64,000 nt of DNA from Powellomyces hirtus (Eukaryota; Chytridiomycota; Chytridiomycetes; Spizellomycetales; Powellomycetaceae). The position numbers were made by a program, and so were the translations under genes. Positions 21,245-31,228 of this stretch are shown in pieces. Where the stretch lies: NCBI GenBank assembly GCA_025526995.1, contig JAHLKG010000009.1:558001-622000 (forward strand), given 5' to 3'. Numbering within the stretch: the first letter of the stretch is position 1; every line of letters starts with the position of its first letter. The notes under the pieces were generated by a model that was not told the DNA's origin, ran no database searches, and saw only the letters and a list, made by a program, of their open reading frames with translations.

Positions 21245-24200
21245 ATGCGAGAAGGAGACTACAAGAAAAATGCGTGCGTCGACTCTCCTACCACCCACCA
21301 TGTTTGTCGTCACTAAAGCCACTCACGCACGCTCTTCTCCCTGTTTTCGCAACTCGCAGTGGCTTCATAGGAGGAATCAGCTTGTTGATCAGTAGCGTGA
21401 CCGGACCTGGTGCGTCTCCATACCTGTATCTTCCATTTCACCCACTCCCCCGTGCCGCACACCAGACTCACCATTGTCCCCCTCTCCCCGCTTCCATAGG
21501 AATCTTGACCATCCCACTCTTGTTCCAACAAGCTGGATGGCTGGTGTGAGTCAGACAAAGAGAAAACATAAAATCGTTTTTCAACCTCGGGCGTTGACAT
21601 CCGATCCCCTCCTGCCTTGGCCCTGCCTCATACCCACAGCCCCACGCTCTGTTTCCTCGTCATCTCCTTCCTCGCCGCCCTCGGATGTCTGTTCCTGATC
21701 GAGAGCATGACCTATTTTCCCGGGAACGAGAAATTCCAAGTAAGGAAAAAAAATAAAAAGCCACACCCGCTATATCGATAATGCCCCTGTGTTATTTCTT
21801 ATTTTTCCCAAAACATAGCGCAACGTGGAGCTGACCGTCTTGGTGCATCAAGTAAGTCAAGTCGAGTCGTGTCGAGTCGAGTCGTATCGAGTCGAGTCGA
21901 GACGAGGGAGAGAAAAAGAAAACCGCACCGTGCATGCTTACTACTCCCGCTTTCGGCCGCAATGTTAATGTAACCCCACCCCCCTCACAGTTCTACGGGC
22001 GCAAATGGTACTACCTCATGCACGTTGTTCTCTACGGGTCGCTGCAATCGTTCAACATCGCGTCCATCATTTCCGCCGCGCAAGTGAGTAAAGCGGGGAG
22101 GAAAAAAAAAAAGAGCACACCCACCCACATATAAAAAGCGAGGAGCCATGGACACGGCGCCCCACCCTCACCACTCGGCTCTCTCTCTCTCTCCTCCGTT
22201 TCTGTATCTCCGCCCCCGCGCAGACATTCGACTCGTTCCTCATCACACTGGCGGGGCAGACGTGCGGGTACGGCCTCTCGCCCCGCTCCGGGTTCATCTG
22301 CGTCAGCGAACAGACAAACTCCAATTCGCCGTTTGGCGATAATTATATGCTCGCCACCGCCGGGTTCATTGTACGTGACGTGGGGGGGGGGGGGGGCGTG
22401 GGTCGTCCACACCTCCATTGCAAAGTTATTTATTTTTCCTTTCCCCCCCCCCCCCATGACACACACGCAGCTCCTCCTCGTCCTCGTCATCCCGCTCATC
22501 TCCCTCAACCTCAACGACAACCTCATCGTGCAACTCCGTACGCGCTTGAACACCCACACCCCCGCACTCGCTTTTTTCTCAATCTTGTTTTCTCTCACTC
22601 CCCACCCAGTCTCGGTCGCCTACCTCGCCTTCATCATCGTGGTGTGGGTCATCATGGCCTGTGTCGTGGGCCTCTCGTCCGCGGGGATGAAGACGATTGG
22701 CGCGGATATGACGCCCGTGTTGGGGACCGTCATGTTTAATTACAGTACGTGTGTGTCTGTGTGTGTGTGCGATATTTGGACCCTGCCCTCTATTTCTACA
22801 TGCTTGGGGGGTTGGACTAGCGTGTGGCTGAACGACATTTCTCCCTTTCTCTCTCACTTTCTAATTTCGCACTCTCGCGTTCCTTCGTACAGCACTGGCA
22901 AACACAGTCCCGAGTTGGGTCAACACAAAGGTAGGGTACTGACCTCGTCCCACCCCCTCGCGGACCCCAGACTAATATAGTACCCCGCCCCCCCTCGCGA
23001 CGTCATTTCGTGCGAATAGCACAAGAGCGTCCCGATCGCCAAAACGATCTGGTGGTCCGTGGGTATCGCTACATTGATGTATCTCACGTTAGGAATCTTT
23101 GGTAAGGTTTGCCAAAAACGCCACGCGCCTCAGTCACTCGCTCACCGCCTCACTCACTCACTCGTTGCACCGCCTCTCTCACTCGCAACACACACCCAGC
23201 CGGCGCCGCATTCCCCATGCCATCCGACTCCAACCTGATCCAAGCCATCAGCTCGAACACGCACGTGGCGGGGCCGGGGCAGACCGTCAACGCCATCATC
23301 AACGTCAGCTACCCCGTGCTGGTCCTGCTGACCTCGATCCCCGTCAGCATCATCATCGTCAAACTGAATCTGGTCTCGAGTCGCTTGTGTAGCGGGTGTG
23401 AGTAGGGCGCGTGTGTGTGTTTTTTTTTTTTGTTTTTTTTTTTGCGGTCGTGTTGTGTTTTTTTTTTTTTTTTTTTTCGTTTGGCTATTCTTGCGAATCC
23501 GAGGACACAAACGGGGAAGGACACACACACACACAGACAGACACACAGACACACACAAAGCTCAACAATTCCCCATTTTATCCCTTTTTTATTTGTTTTA
23601 TTTCATATGTTTTCCCGGCGCACGCAGCCTGGGCACAACTCTGGGCCGCAGGTATCCCATTCCTCGCCGCGCTTCCGTTCCAGACGGGAGCGTGGGTGAC
23701 AGATTTCAGCAACTGGACGTCACTGGTATTTCAATCAACGTGCAATTTCGCCGCGCCCTTTCTCGTGTTTCTGTATCTGCCGCGCCGCAACCTCGTGATG
23801 CAGCAGTCGGTGCTGGACGAGCTCGAGTTTCTCGATCTGGATGCGGGCGTGAAGCGGTGGCGCGAGGACGATGATGATTTCGATTATGTGTATCATTTGC
23901 CGCATGCTGATTTGACCCGGTTGGGCATGCGGCGGTATGACCCGTTTGCCCCGCCGCAACCGGCCGCCGCGGGTGGGGTCGGGGGTGGGGGTGGGGGGAT
24001 GCAGAGCTCGGCGAGTTTGGCGACGGGCCACCAGAGTGGGGATCGCCGCCACGGCGGGGCGCCGAGCATTGGCGGCGCGAGCAACTACCACCTCGGTCCG
24101 AAATTCGGGCAGTCCGTGTCGCAGCTCTCGACCGCGTCGGGGCAGAGCGCGCGGCAACTGATGAAACAGATGTTGGGCCCCGGCGGCGGGGGGAACGCGC

Positions 24201-24664
24201 GGCGGCGGGGGCGCCAACAGTCCATGATGCCGAACGCCAACCCCGGGGACGGGTCGTCGCGCCGGACGAGTGTCGCCGGGTCGAGCATGAACCTCGCTGT
24301 CCCTGGTGGCGGTGGCGGTGGTGGTGGTCGCAGCGCGCACTCTGGGCGGCGTCTCAGCACCATGTTGATTGACGGCAACATGAACCGCATCCACCCCATG
24401 GTGGGGACCGCAGACATGATGGACGACGTGGAGGCGAAAGGCGGGGACGCGAAACTGATGGCGGATGCGACAACCGCGGCGGCAATGGCGACGCGCAAGT
24501 ATATCGAGGACACGACGGGCGAGATGGGCCAGTTTAAAGCCATGCCGTACTGGCTCAGCCGGCGCGTGCACCCGAATTACATCGCGGGCGTCGCGCTGAG
24601 TATCATGTTGGTTGCGTCGTTGGTCGTGTTGGTGCTGGATGTGAAGGAAATCGTTGGAAAGTAG
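21245..24664 (+). CDS. Amino-acid/auxin permease family transporter (SLC36/38-like)
   Basis: Thirteen exons: 21245..21273, 21360..21409, 21500..21545, 21640..21739, 21819..21851, 21991..22083, 22224..22370, 22471..22537, 22610..22744, 22893..22930, 23020..23101, 23200..23397, 23628..24664; 684 aa. All junctions keep frame and several split codons inside conserved motifs. The start is unusually close to the first helix (MREGDYKKNAGFIGGISLLI). Family motifs follow: SSVTGPGILTIPLLFQQAGW, GRKWYYLMHVVLYGSLQSFN, PVLGTVMFNY and TVPSWVNTKHKSVPIAKTIW, as in fungal AAAP proton-coupled amino-acid transporters. After about ten helices comes a Gly-rich cytoplasmic stretch of about 270 residues, then a last helix (AGVALSIMLVASLVVLVLDV). 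Substrate unknown; vacuolar or plasma membrane location is undecided. Confidence 0.85.
21843..21905 (+). repeat. GTCGA-type pentanucleotide repeat in a permease intron
   Basis: Imperfect GTCGA/GTCGT units fill the start of the intron after the 33-nt exon, immediately following the donor GTAAGTC. Confidence 0.85.
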
Positions 24665-24798
24665 GGGGCAAAATGACAAAAAAACAACTCGAAAATGTGG
24701 GATAGTCTCCCACAGACTCTATTTACACCCCCCGGCACCCCCTCCCAAATAGCCACCTTGTCTTTCCCCACCTGTACCATGCAAAAACAACAAACAAA

Positions 24799-25854
24799 TC
24801 ATGCATCTCCACCCGCATCTTCCTTCCCATCTCCCACCACCACATATCGCGTACACAACAGCACCACCCCATTCCGGGGTATCCCGCTCTCACTCACCCA
24901 CCCGCACTCCAACTCGACGGGATCATACATCTCCACCATCGCACCGGGCCGCACCGGCGGCATCGGCGCGCCAATCTGGTACAGCTCCGTACATGCGCGG
25001 AACCCAACCCGCACACCATTTCGATTTTCATCTTCCTCCTCCTCCTCTTCCGCTGCGACAGGGGGGTCAGGGTCGATATTCCTATCCCCGTCATGGGGTG
25101 GGGTTGGTAGCACCATGTGACAGCGCGCCCAGGTGATACTCGTCGTGGGATCGCATCGGGTGTGGTGCACATGGACAGTGAGCGTTGGGTCGACTTTACA
25201 ATGCGCGCGACGTTCTACGACACACACAAACAAGACACACGAATCAATAACACTAAAAGCGTCATCGCCCCACACAGTTGCGCCTCTCTCACCCTCGTCA
25301 CCCGCGGTATGCAACCACATGATCGAGTCCGTTTTATTGCGTTTGCTCAACCGCCCCATCCGGTCCGCCATTCCACCCGCCAATGCCGCCACGCCGCCCG
25401 CCACCCCGTCATTGTAAATCGCACGTCGATGCTTATTCTCATTCTCCGCAACACGCAGCCGCTCCCGCCGCTCCGCATACTCTGCAATCAAGTCCGTGCC
25501 CACGCGCGGAGTCGGTGTCGCGGGACTCGCAGGGGCATGCACATTCGGAATCCGGAATTGCTGGGCTCCCGCGGGGGTATGCTGCTGCTGCTGTAGCTGC
25601 TGCTGCTGCTGGGTGTGCGGGGACGGGATGAGGAATTTCTGTTTGTGGCGTTGGCTGAGTGGTGTGGTGGAGGTGGTGCAGGGACTTGGTTCATCCGCGG
25701 CGTCATGGTTGGGAGTTGTGGTGGAGAAGAGGAAATGGGGGGCGGAGGATGGTGTGGTGGGGGTATGCGGTGTGTGTTTTGCATGTGGGTGTGGGTGTGG
25801 GTGTTGGCGGGGAGTTGTAGGTGGCTCTGACGGCAGGATGAAGAATTGGTTCAT
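24799..25854 (-). CDS. Orphan protein with disordered N-terminus and beta-rich C-terminus
   Basis: One open frame of 351 aa from the ATG at 25854. The first 170 residues are His/Pro/Thr/Gln-rich with poly-Gln. A conserved-looking helix follows (DLIAEYAERRERLRVAENEN). The C-terminal third reads as alternating beta strands: VHVHHTRCDPTTSITWARCH, GAMVEMYDP and GVVLLCTRYVVV, interrupted by an acidic run. A 47-nt GT-AG intron inside the frame (AGTGTTATTG...GTCGTAG) is possible; its removal keeps the frame. The strand pattern resembles an OB-like fold, but I cannot assign a family. The next orphan gene on the same strand ends 150 nt upstream. Confidence 0.5.
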   Translation of the reverse strand: MNQFFILPSEPPTTPRQHPHPHPHAKHTPHTPTTPSSAPHFLFSTTTPNHDAADEPSPCTTSTTPLSQRHKQKFLIPSPHTQQQQQLQQQQHTPAGAQQFRIPNVHAPASPATPTPRVGTDLIAEYAERRERLRVAENENKHRRAIYNDGVAGGVAALAGGMADRMGRLSKRNKTDSIMWLHTAGDEGERGATVWGDDAFSVIDSCVLFVCVVERRAHCKVDPTLTVHVHHTRCDPTTSITWARCHMVLPTPPHDGDRNIDPDPPVAAEEEEEEDENRNGVRVGFRACTELYQIGAPMPPVRPGAMVEMYDPVELECGWVSESGIPRNGVVLLCTRYVVVGDGKEDAGGDA

Positions 25855-26006
25855 TGCATTTAATCTCCACCACTGGATAAAAACCTCCCGCGTCCCAACC
25901 TATCGCTCATTAACAGCGTCTGCCGCGTCGCTTTTGTTCGCGGTGACAGTATGTTGACGTTTATGTACAAAATGGGTGATCGAGTCGAAAAACGCCACAG
26001 CCCTCT

Positions 26007-26849
26007 TCACCGTTCATTCAACACACTTGCTCTCACAGCCCTCAATCTATACCTCAGACACAGCCCCAGCTCCCCGGTCTCCCCAATCCAATCCCGCTCC
26101 CGGTGCGCTCGCTCGTCCCAGTCCCCGTCCTCAACCCCCACCTCCTCTTCCACCCCACCCACCACCTCCACGTTATACGTATATGTAACATCCCGCCCCT
26201 CACTCCCCTCACTCTCCTCCCCATGTTCATTTCCCGCCACGCCCACGCCCACGGGCCCATGATCAGCCCCCTCGTCAGCACCGTCGTCAACACCGCACCC
26301 CACGCGCGTCGGCGCGGGACCAGTCTGGGTCGCTACAGTTTGGGTCTCGACTCGGACCGCCCCGACTGCGCAATCAACCCTACCCCGTCCGGCGTCGGCG
26401 TGCTCCGTGTGCGTGCGCTCGGTGGGTGCTGACGCGGGGGGTGGTGGTGGCGATATGGAGAACGATGAGGACGGTGATGTTGGTGACGGGGCGAGAGATG
26501 TCGCCTCCTCTTCCGCTTCTTCTTGAGCACCGCCCCCATCACCCGCCCAAACACAAGTCAAAAACCCCTAATAAACAAACAAACAAAACAAACCAGAAAA
26601 TAAAACTTGAGCAAAAAAGAAAACTTACTATGCCCTCCCACTCCCCCCCTTCAAACAAACCTCATCGCGGGTCCTAGTACCCATCCCCCAATCCACCTCC
26701 TTCACTCCCCGTCTTCCATCCGTCATCCGCGGCGGCGGCTCGGTGGTAAGCGTCAACCACGCCATGTCGTCGGCACACTGGAGCGTGGCATGGTTCTGGG
26801 TATGATCATGGGTGGTGGTGGTGTGTAGGTGGAGAAAGAACTCGGGCAT
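26007..26849 (-). CDS. Orphan protein, two-exon model
   Basis: Tentative exons 26849..26661 and 26567..26007, 249 aa. Exon 1 reads like real protein (MPEFFLHLHTT, HATLQCADDMAWLTLTTEPP, VKEVDWGMGTRTRDE). The donor GTTTGT is weak, and a stronger GTAAGT a little downstream would put a stop at the junction. The second exon is Gly/Glu/Ser-rich with a strand-like end (DVTYTYNVEVVG, LGLCLRYRLRAV). No family recognised. It sits 150 nt upstream of another same-strand orphan; both may be lineage-specific. Confidence 0.4.
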
Positions 26850-27300
26850 CACAGTTGCCGGCACACACGCGGATTTTGGACAAAGGGAACGTTGGGCTGG
26901 ACGCGTTTTGCGCCGTGTCGTGTCCGAGAGTTATGAGACTATATGTAGGATCCAGGGTTGAAAGGTCCAGAGTTGGTGGCAAATAGTTGATAAAACGATG
27001 CTTATTCAATTTGCATTTCGAGCGACGCACAAAGTGACTACAACCTGCCTAGTTCCATGTTTGCAATTAGTTTTCGGCGGGGACGTACGGTACGTTGAAG
27101 GGAGGAGGGATGAAGAAAATGTACAACGCGCGATCCAAGTATTACACAAAGGGCCATCAATGCGGAGGGGAAAAGGGGGGGGGGGGGGGGGCAGGGTAGT
27201 GAAAACAGCCCCACAACCCTCTGCAAATAAAAGCGTAAAGAAAGAGATGCACAAGAATAAAACGCAAGCACTAGAATGATTCTCTTCACTCCTATCGCGA
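26850..27300. other. Intergenic region with G17 tract
   Basis: Contains a 17-base G run at 27175..27191, preceded by GGGG AAAA. No gene on either strand. Holds the promoter of the orphan gene (-) and the 3' flank of pinin (-). Confidence 0.4.
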
Positions 27301-28293
27301 TTAGCCGCGTCCGCCATCTGGCCGATCATCACTCGCTGCTCGATTTCGAACATCTATATCCATGGGATCAGCGTTTGACGCAGTACTGCTGTTTGTGTTG
27401 CTCTGGCTGGTAGTGGGGGCTTGCCGGGACGTTTCGAGAGCCAGTGCGCGTTTCGCGGCGGTGAGGAGGTCGAGGGTTTGGGCGTTGTGGGTCTTGGGAA
27501 GGTAGAGGATGGGTGGCGAGGTTTTGGTCTGGAGGTAGTTGACGACCAGGGTTTTTTGGGCTCGGATAAACTCTTTCTGTCATATTAACCGGGAGTGAGC
27601 ATGGAGTATGTGTAGGGTTGTGGTAAGGGTGTGTTTCCTTCCATACCGTTTTCCGCTCCCGCTCTTCGTCCTCCTCTTTCCGCTTAATCATGAGCGCCGC
27701 TTGCCGTTCCTCCCATTCCTGCTTCACCTTCTCGGACAGTTCCTCCTTCTCCTTCTTCAGCTTCTCCGCCAACTTATGTTCCAGTTCTTCTCTTCGCTTC
27801 TCCTAGAAAGACGACCCAATAGTATGAGATATCACCAAATGAGGCAGCTTTCCATGACGCAAAGAACAAGACCCCCACCGCTTCAGATTTTCTGTCGGTT
27901 GATCGCTTCGCTTTTTGCAGTGTTCCATTGAGTACCCCGAATAGCCGTTTTGAGCGTTTGGCGAGGTTCTCGTCCATGCTCAACCGGGGGCGTTTCTACA
28001 TGTCAACCAACGTCAGTACAAGCTCTCTTGAATCTCACAAAGACAAGCAAGCGCATTCTTACAACATCCCCCGAAATCGTATCGCGAACTGGCACATCGT
28101 TTTCTATCGCACCTTCTTCCTCCTCTAACGGTCGTTTCGCTGTTGGTCTGAAGGAGAAAGTGCATCAGAAGCTGCGTCACGGTGACATGGGAGGGTGATC
28201 GACGGCATCTTACTTGTTCTCCTCCATGGAGTCGTTCCTGCCTCCCGGAACCTCGTCGGTCATAGGTGTTAAGCTCTTTTCGACTTCGGTCAT
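27301..28293 (-). CDS. PNN: Pinin/SDK/memA domain protein
   Basis: Five exons: 28293..28214, 28147..28063, 27995..27879, 27802..27647 and 27576..27301, 237 aa, all in frame. Pinin is a nuclear speckle protein that joins the exon-junction/ASAP-related splicing machinery. The domain is clear: SKRLFGVLNGTLQKAKRSTD, then a Glu/Lys coiled coil (EKRREELEHKLAEKLKKEKE, ERQAALMIKRKEEDEERERK), then NYLQTKTSPPILYLP followed by AQTLDLLTAAKRAL, the usual end of the domain. The N-terminus has KRPLEEEEG and KRPRLSMDE, possible nuclear signals. The tail DPMDIDVRNR is short; animal pinin has a much longer RS-rich tail, missing here. Confidence 0.9.
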
Positions 28294-28938
28294 GGTATCG
28301 TTATTTGGGTTGGTATTAGTTTCAGCGATAGTCCAACAGGTTCTGAGGTATTGCGTGATTATACTGGGAAAAGTTAGGATGGCATCCAACACTCGGAAGA
28401 TACAAAAGCGATTCATAGACTACGTACCTACACTAGCAGTCAGTCAGGTTGCTGAGGATTAGCTTGTGGAAAGTTGCTCTGATTCTCACGTGTAGATCAC
28501 CCAGCACGGTTGGTCAAGGGCTCAACTTGAGACCTCCTCCTCCAAGCCCTGTGCTGTGCCACCAAGCGAGCCCAGAAGCATTCTTATTATGACCGACGAT
28601 TCGAACGACATTCTTTCCACAGATAGTGTCCGTAGTTAAGAGCAGGAGGATAGTTCTTGTAAGTATCAAGTATTAGAACTCTCACCAATTGACCTTCCCC
28701 CGACAAAAGCTGCGTTCGGGCGGGCCCAGAGATTAGGCATTGAGTTGGCCATAGACTTCACAACCAAAACCCATGCCAATGCGAGCGTCTGACCCACAGA
28801 GCGATAGTGTGCGTGTTCGAATCGGAACTATGGGTTTATTGTACAAAAATTTCTACAGATTGTTTCTATGTACACTCGTAGGATAATATCCAAGAAGATG
28901 GGTTCATTGCATTTTCGAGCTCGTCAGCAGATTCGATT
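28294..28938. other. Intergenic region with tRNA-like fragments
   Basis: On the minus strand at about 28498..28580 the sequence GGGCTCGCTTGGTGG resembles a tRNA A box, and AAGTTGAGCCC resembles a B box lacking one C. A second block at 28768..28836 has terminal inverted repeats AACCCAT/ATGGGTT and an intact GTTCGAATC at 28815..28823, but its T stem does not pair. Neither folds as a functional tRNA. They may be tRNA pseudogenes or SINE remnants. Confidence 0.35.
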
Positions 28939-29301
28939 TTAGAGGCGCTTCCGGTCGGAGCGGGACGGGATCGAATCGTTGCCGCCAGTGGCCGCCGCGT
29001 CCACGACAGCTTGGGCGGGTGGGGCAGCCAGACTTGCCGGGTCGGGGGCCGGGCCGTTGTCAACTGCTACGTCGGCAGGGTCCGATTGAGTGCCTAAGAT
29101 GAAGACGAGTGGATAGAAGGATGAGAACTGGGCATTGGACAGATGTGAAGGAGCGAGGTCGGGGAAAGGGAAGTGAGAGTACTGACCTACGGCTTCGTTG
29201 CCTGGGGTGGCAATGGCGAGCGCGACATCGTTTTGCGGGAGCGGTGCGGCCGACACGACGGCGAGCAAAGGCAGCAGGAAAGCCAGGTATTTGAACTGCA
29301 T
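28939..29301 (-). CDS. Small secreted protein
   Basis: Two exons, 29301..29187 and 29093..28939, 89 aa, joined in phase 1. It has a signal peptide (MQFKYLAFLLPLLAVVSAAP, cleavage near SAA|AP) and a short mature part rich in Ala, Asp and Pro (GPAPDPASLAAPPAQAVVDA) ending SIPSRSDRKRL. No Cys and no recognised domain. Reading through the 93-nt intron also stays open, giving a 120-aa variant, so splicing should be confirmed. An A/T-poor, T-run-containing leader precedes the ATG. Confidence 0.6.
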   Translation of the reverse strand: MQFKYLAFLLPLLAVVSAAPLPQNDVALAIATPGNEAVGQYSHFPFPDLAPSHLSNAQFSSFYPLVFILGTQSDPADVAVDNGPAPDPASLAAPPAQAVVDAAATGGNDSIPSRSDRKRL

Positions 29302-30093
29302 TTTTTTTCTTATGTGTGTTGAATGAGATGTTCGAGATATGAATCGTAAAGCGTTCAGACTCTTTGGGAGGGGCGGCTCAACAGTGGGGGCAGCTGTATT
29401 TAAACATCTCTGGCGACGGAAAGGAACCACAACAGCAAAGGGCCTCGGATCCGCCCGACGTTGGAGCTAATTAATGGCCACTGTGACAAGATCGCGTCGA
29501 GAGTTCAATTGGGTTTGACGCGTCTCTTAGCACAGTCTGAAACAGAAAGCGGGGCTAAGGCAATAGAGACTCGCGTTTGACTTTGACATTAAGCGTAGAT
29601 TTAATCAACTCGATGGACTAGTCTCTGGATATTCCCGCGCGTTATTCGTGCACATTGACTGTTTCGGCCAAGGGATGGATGGGGGACTCGAAGGCTTGGC
29701 CAAATTGTGAAGTGTTTCGAAAATGGCATATTTGGGTAGCTTTCGGTGGTGGCATATCTCACTTTCAAGGAATGATATTTAGGATCATTGACCTGAACTA
29801 CTACATTTATGTACGCTTCTATAACGATGAGCCGGTTGCACTGGTCTATCGCTTGCTAGGATAAATATCGCCGACGCTGATTGACATCCCTTCGTTGGTG
29901 GTAACGATGACTGCTGAAAATCTGTGCAGCGCGAAACTGTGGCGCTAGATGGCAATCAGTGAGCTGCTCGTTCTGGCATGCTGTTCCGAATAATGCGCAG
30001 AGTTTTTCGGCACCGGTAGGGTTGTCGAAAGATTCCAACGACTCATGAATACAGTTCTTGCGTCAGTGTCATGGCAGGAATGCTTCTATCCCA
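29302..30093. other. Intergenic region, about 0.8 kb
   Basis: Holds the promoter of the small secreted protein gene (-) and the 3' end of the 137-aa gene (-). Less GC-rich than its neighbours. Short frames at 29655-29864 and 29856-30038 have no coding character. No feature recognised. Confidence 0.3.
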
Positions 30094-30652
30094 TCATTGT
30101 GTCTTGCTCGCAGCGGCCTTTTGTTCCTCATGTTGTCGTAACAGTTCATCAATTCGTTTCTGTTTCTGGACTTTGGGGTCGGAATCCGGTTCGGCCAGAA
30201 GGTCCGGAATTGACTGCATAACGTAGTGGGCACGATGAAAGCACGATCGGTCAGAACGATTGAAGATTGAAAACGCACTACGACTCTTTGGGAAAAAAAA
30301 GTCATACCAAGTCGGGTTTGAGCCATTTATTTATCGCCGCGCTTCCTGTGGTAATCCGGTATTCAGTTTTCCCGCGTGGGTCATTCAGGTGAAAGATGTA
30401 CTGTTCTTCACCTGCAAACATCCCTGATAGCACGGCCACAAACGTCAAGGTCTTGTTAACGGTGTATCCAGCAACCATGTTGGCTTTGTGCAAGAAAACC
30501 TATGACAGCAAGAAATGGGTTGACAAAAGTTTCCAAGTTGCAAAAGCCACGTATGTGGCAGATTTCGCGAATTGGCATGTGGCTGGTGCCTTCGCGATCC
30601 GCCAACTTGGCGACAGAACAAACAACCGCCAAGTAAACGACATTCCCGCCAT
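30094..30652 (-). CDS. Small probable mitochondrial protein, unrecognised
   Basis: Three exons, 30652..30551, 30499..30308 and 30213..30094, 137 aa, all phase 0. The N-terminus MAGMSFTWRLFVLSPSWRIA is basic/hydroxylated without acids, like a mitochondrial presequence. A moderately hydrophobic segment follows (NKTLTFVAVLSGMFAGEEQY), then IFHLNDPRGKTEYRITTG and a helical charged tail (KVQKQKRIDELLRQHEEQKA). The exon 1 donor (TAC|GTGGCT) is weak, so the first 34 residues are less certain than the rest. I do not recognise the family. It is divergent from the v-SNARE gene with only 115 bp between the two start codons. Confidence 0.6.
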
Positions 30653-30767
30653 TCAAGAACTGTGTCTCACCTAGTACCCTCCAACACAACAGCTGCCTCG
30701 CCCGTACTCCTAGTCGTCAACCAGGTGTCTATCTCCCTATACCTATCACGGTCTTCAATATCTAGTC
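30653..30767. promoter_or_regulatory. 115-bp bidirectional promoter
   Basis: The only sequence between the start codons of the 137-aa gene (-) and the v-SNARE gene (+). Both 5' UTRs and core promoters must fit here or overlap the neighbouring gene. No TATA box seen. Confidence 0.55.
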
Positions 30768-31228
30768 ATGTCTGGTCAAGGTCAAGGAAGCAAGACCGCC
30801 AACGTGCAAGGGCAGGTCGATGAAGTGGTCGGCATTATGCAACAAAACATCGACAAGGTCATGCAACGAGGGGAACACCTGGATACCTTGCAGAACAAGA
30901 CCGGTAAGCATCAAAGCTGAAATAGGGTTAGCAGAGTGAAATGTTAGTTTTGCTCAATAACTGACACCGTTCCTGTGTGTACTTCTTTCCCAGACGACCT
31001 TCAAAATTCTTCGCTTCAGTTCAAACGAGGGGCGAACCAAGTTCGCAAGGCCATGTGGTGGAAAGACATGAAGATGAAGCTTATACTGGGTGCTGTCGTC
31101 GCCATCATTCTGATTATCATCATCGGTGAGTGACAGCGGTGTGCGCCCGGGAAGATGTTGTGAGAGCCACGCACTGACATGATTCCCTCTCCGTTCCAGC
31201 CACAGTTGTCTCGCAGACAAAGAAATGA
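30768..31228 (+). CDS. SNC1: v-SNARE, synaptobrevin/VAMP family
   Basis: Three exons, 30768..30903, 30994..31125 and 31200..31228, 98 aa. R-SNAREs on secretory vesicles pair with plasma-membrane Q-SNAREs to drive fusion. The SNARE helix runs [20 protein letters not shown], then [20 protein letters not shown], with the zero-layer Arg in MQRGEHL. It is followed by [19 protein letters not shown] and a C-terminal membrane anchor ([20 protein letters not shown]) ending QTKK. Size and arrangement match Snc1/2 and VAMP2. The last exon encodes only the end of the anchor and tail. Confidence 0.96.

Noticed and set aside
23735..24679. Minus-strand open frame of 314 codons opposite the last permease exon
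   Set aside because: His/Arg/Pro-rich antisense composition; the plus strand continues a conserved transporter frame.
28768..28836. Complete tRNA gene bounded by AACCCAT/ATGGGTT
   Set aside because: Total length is 69 nt, the T stem (GCGTG against CGGAA) does not pair and no proper D arm forms; kept only as a tRNA-like finding.
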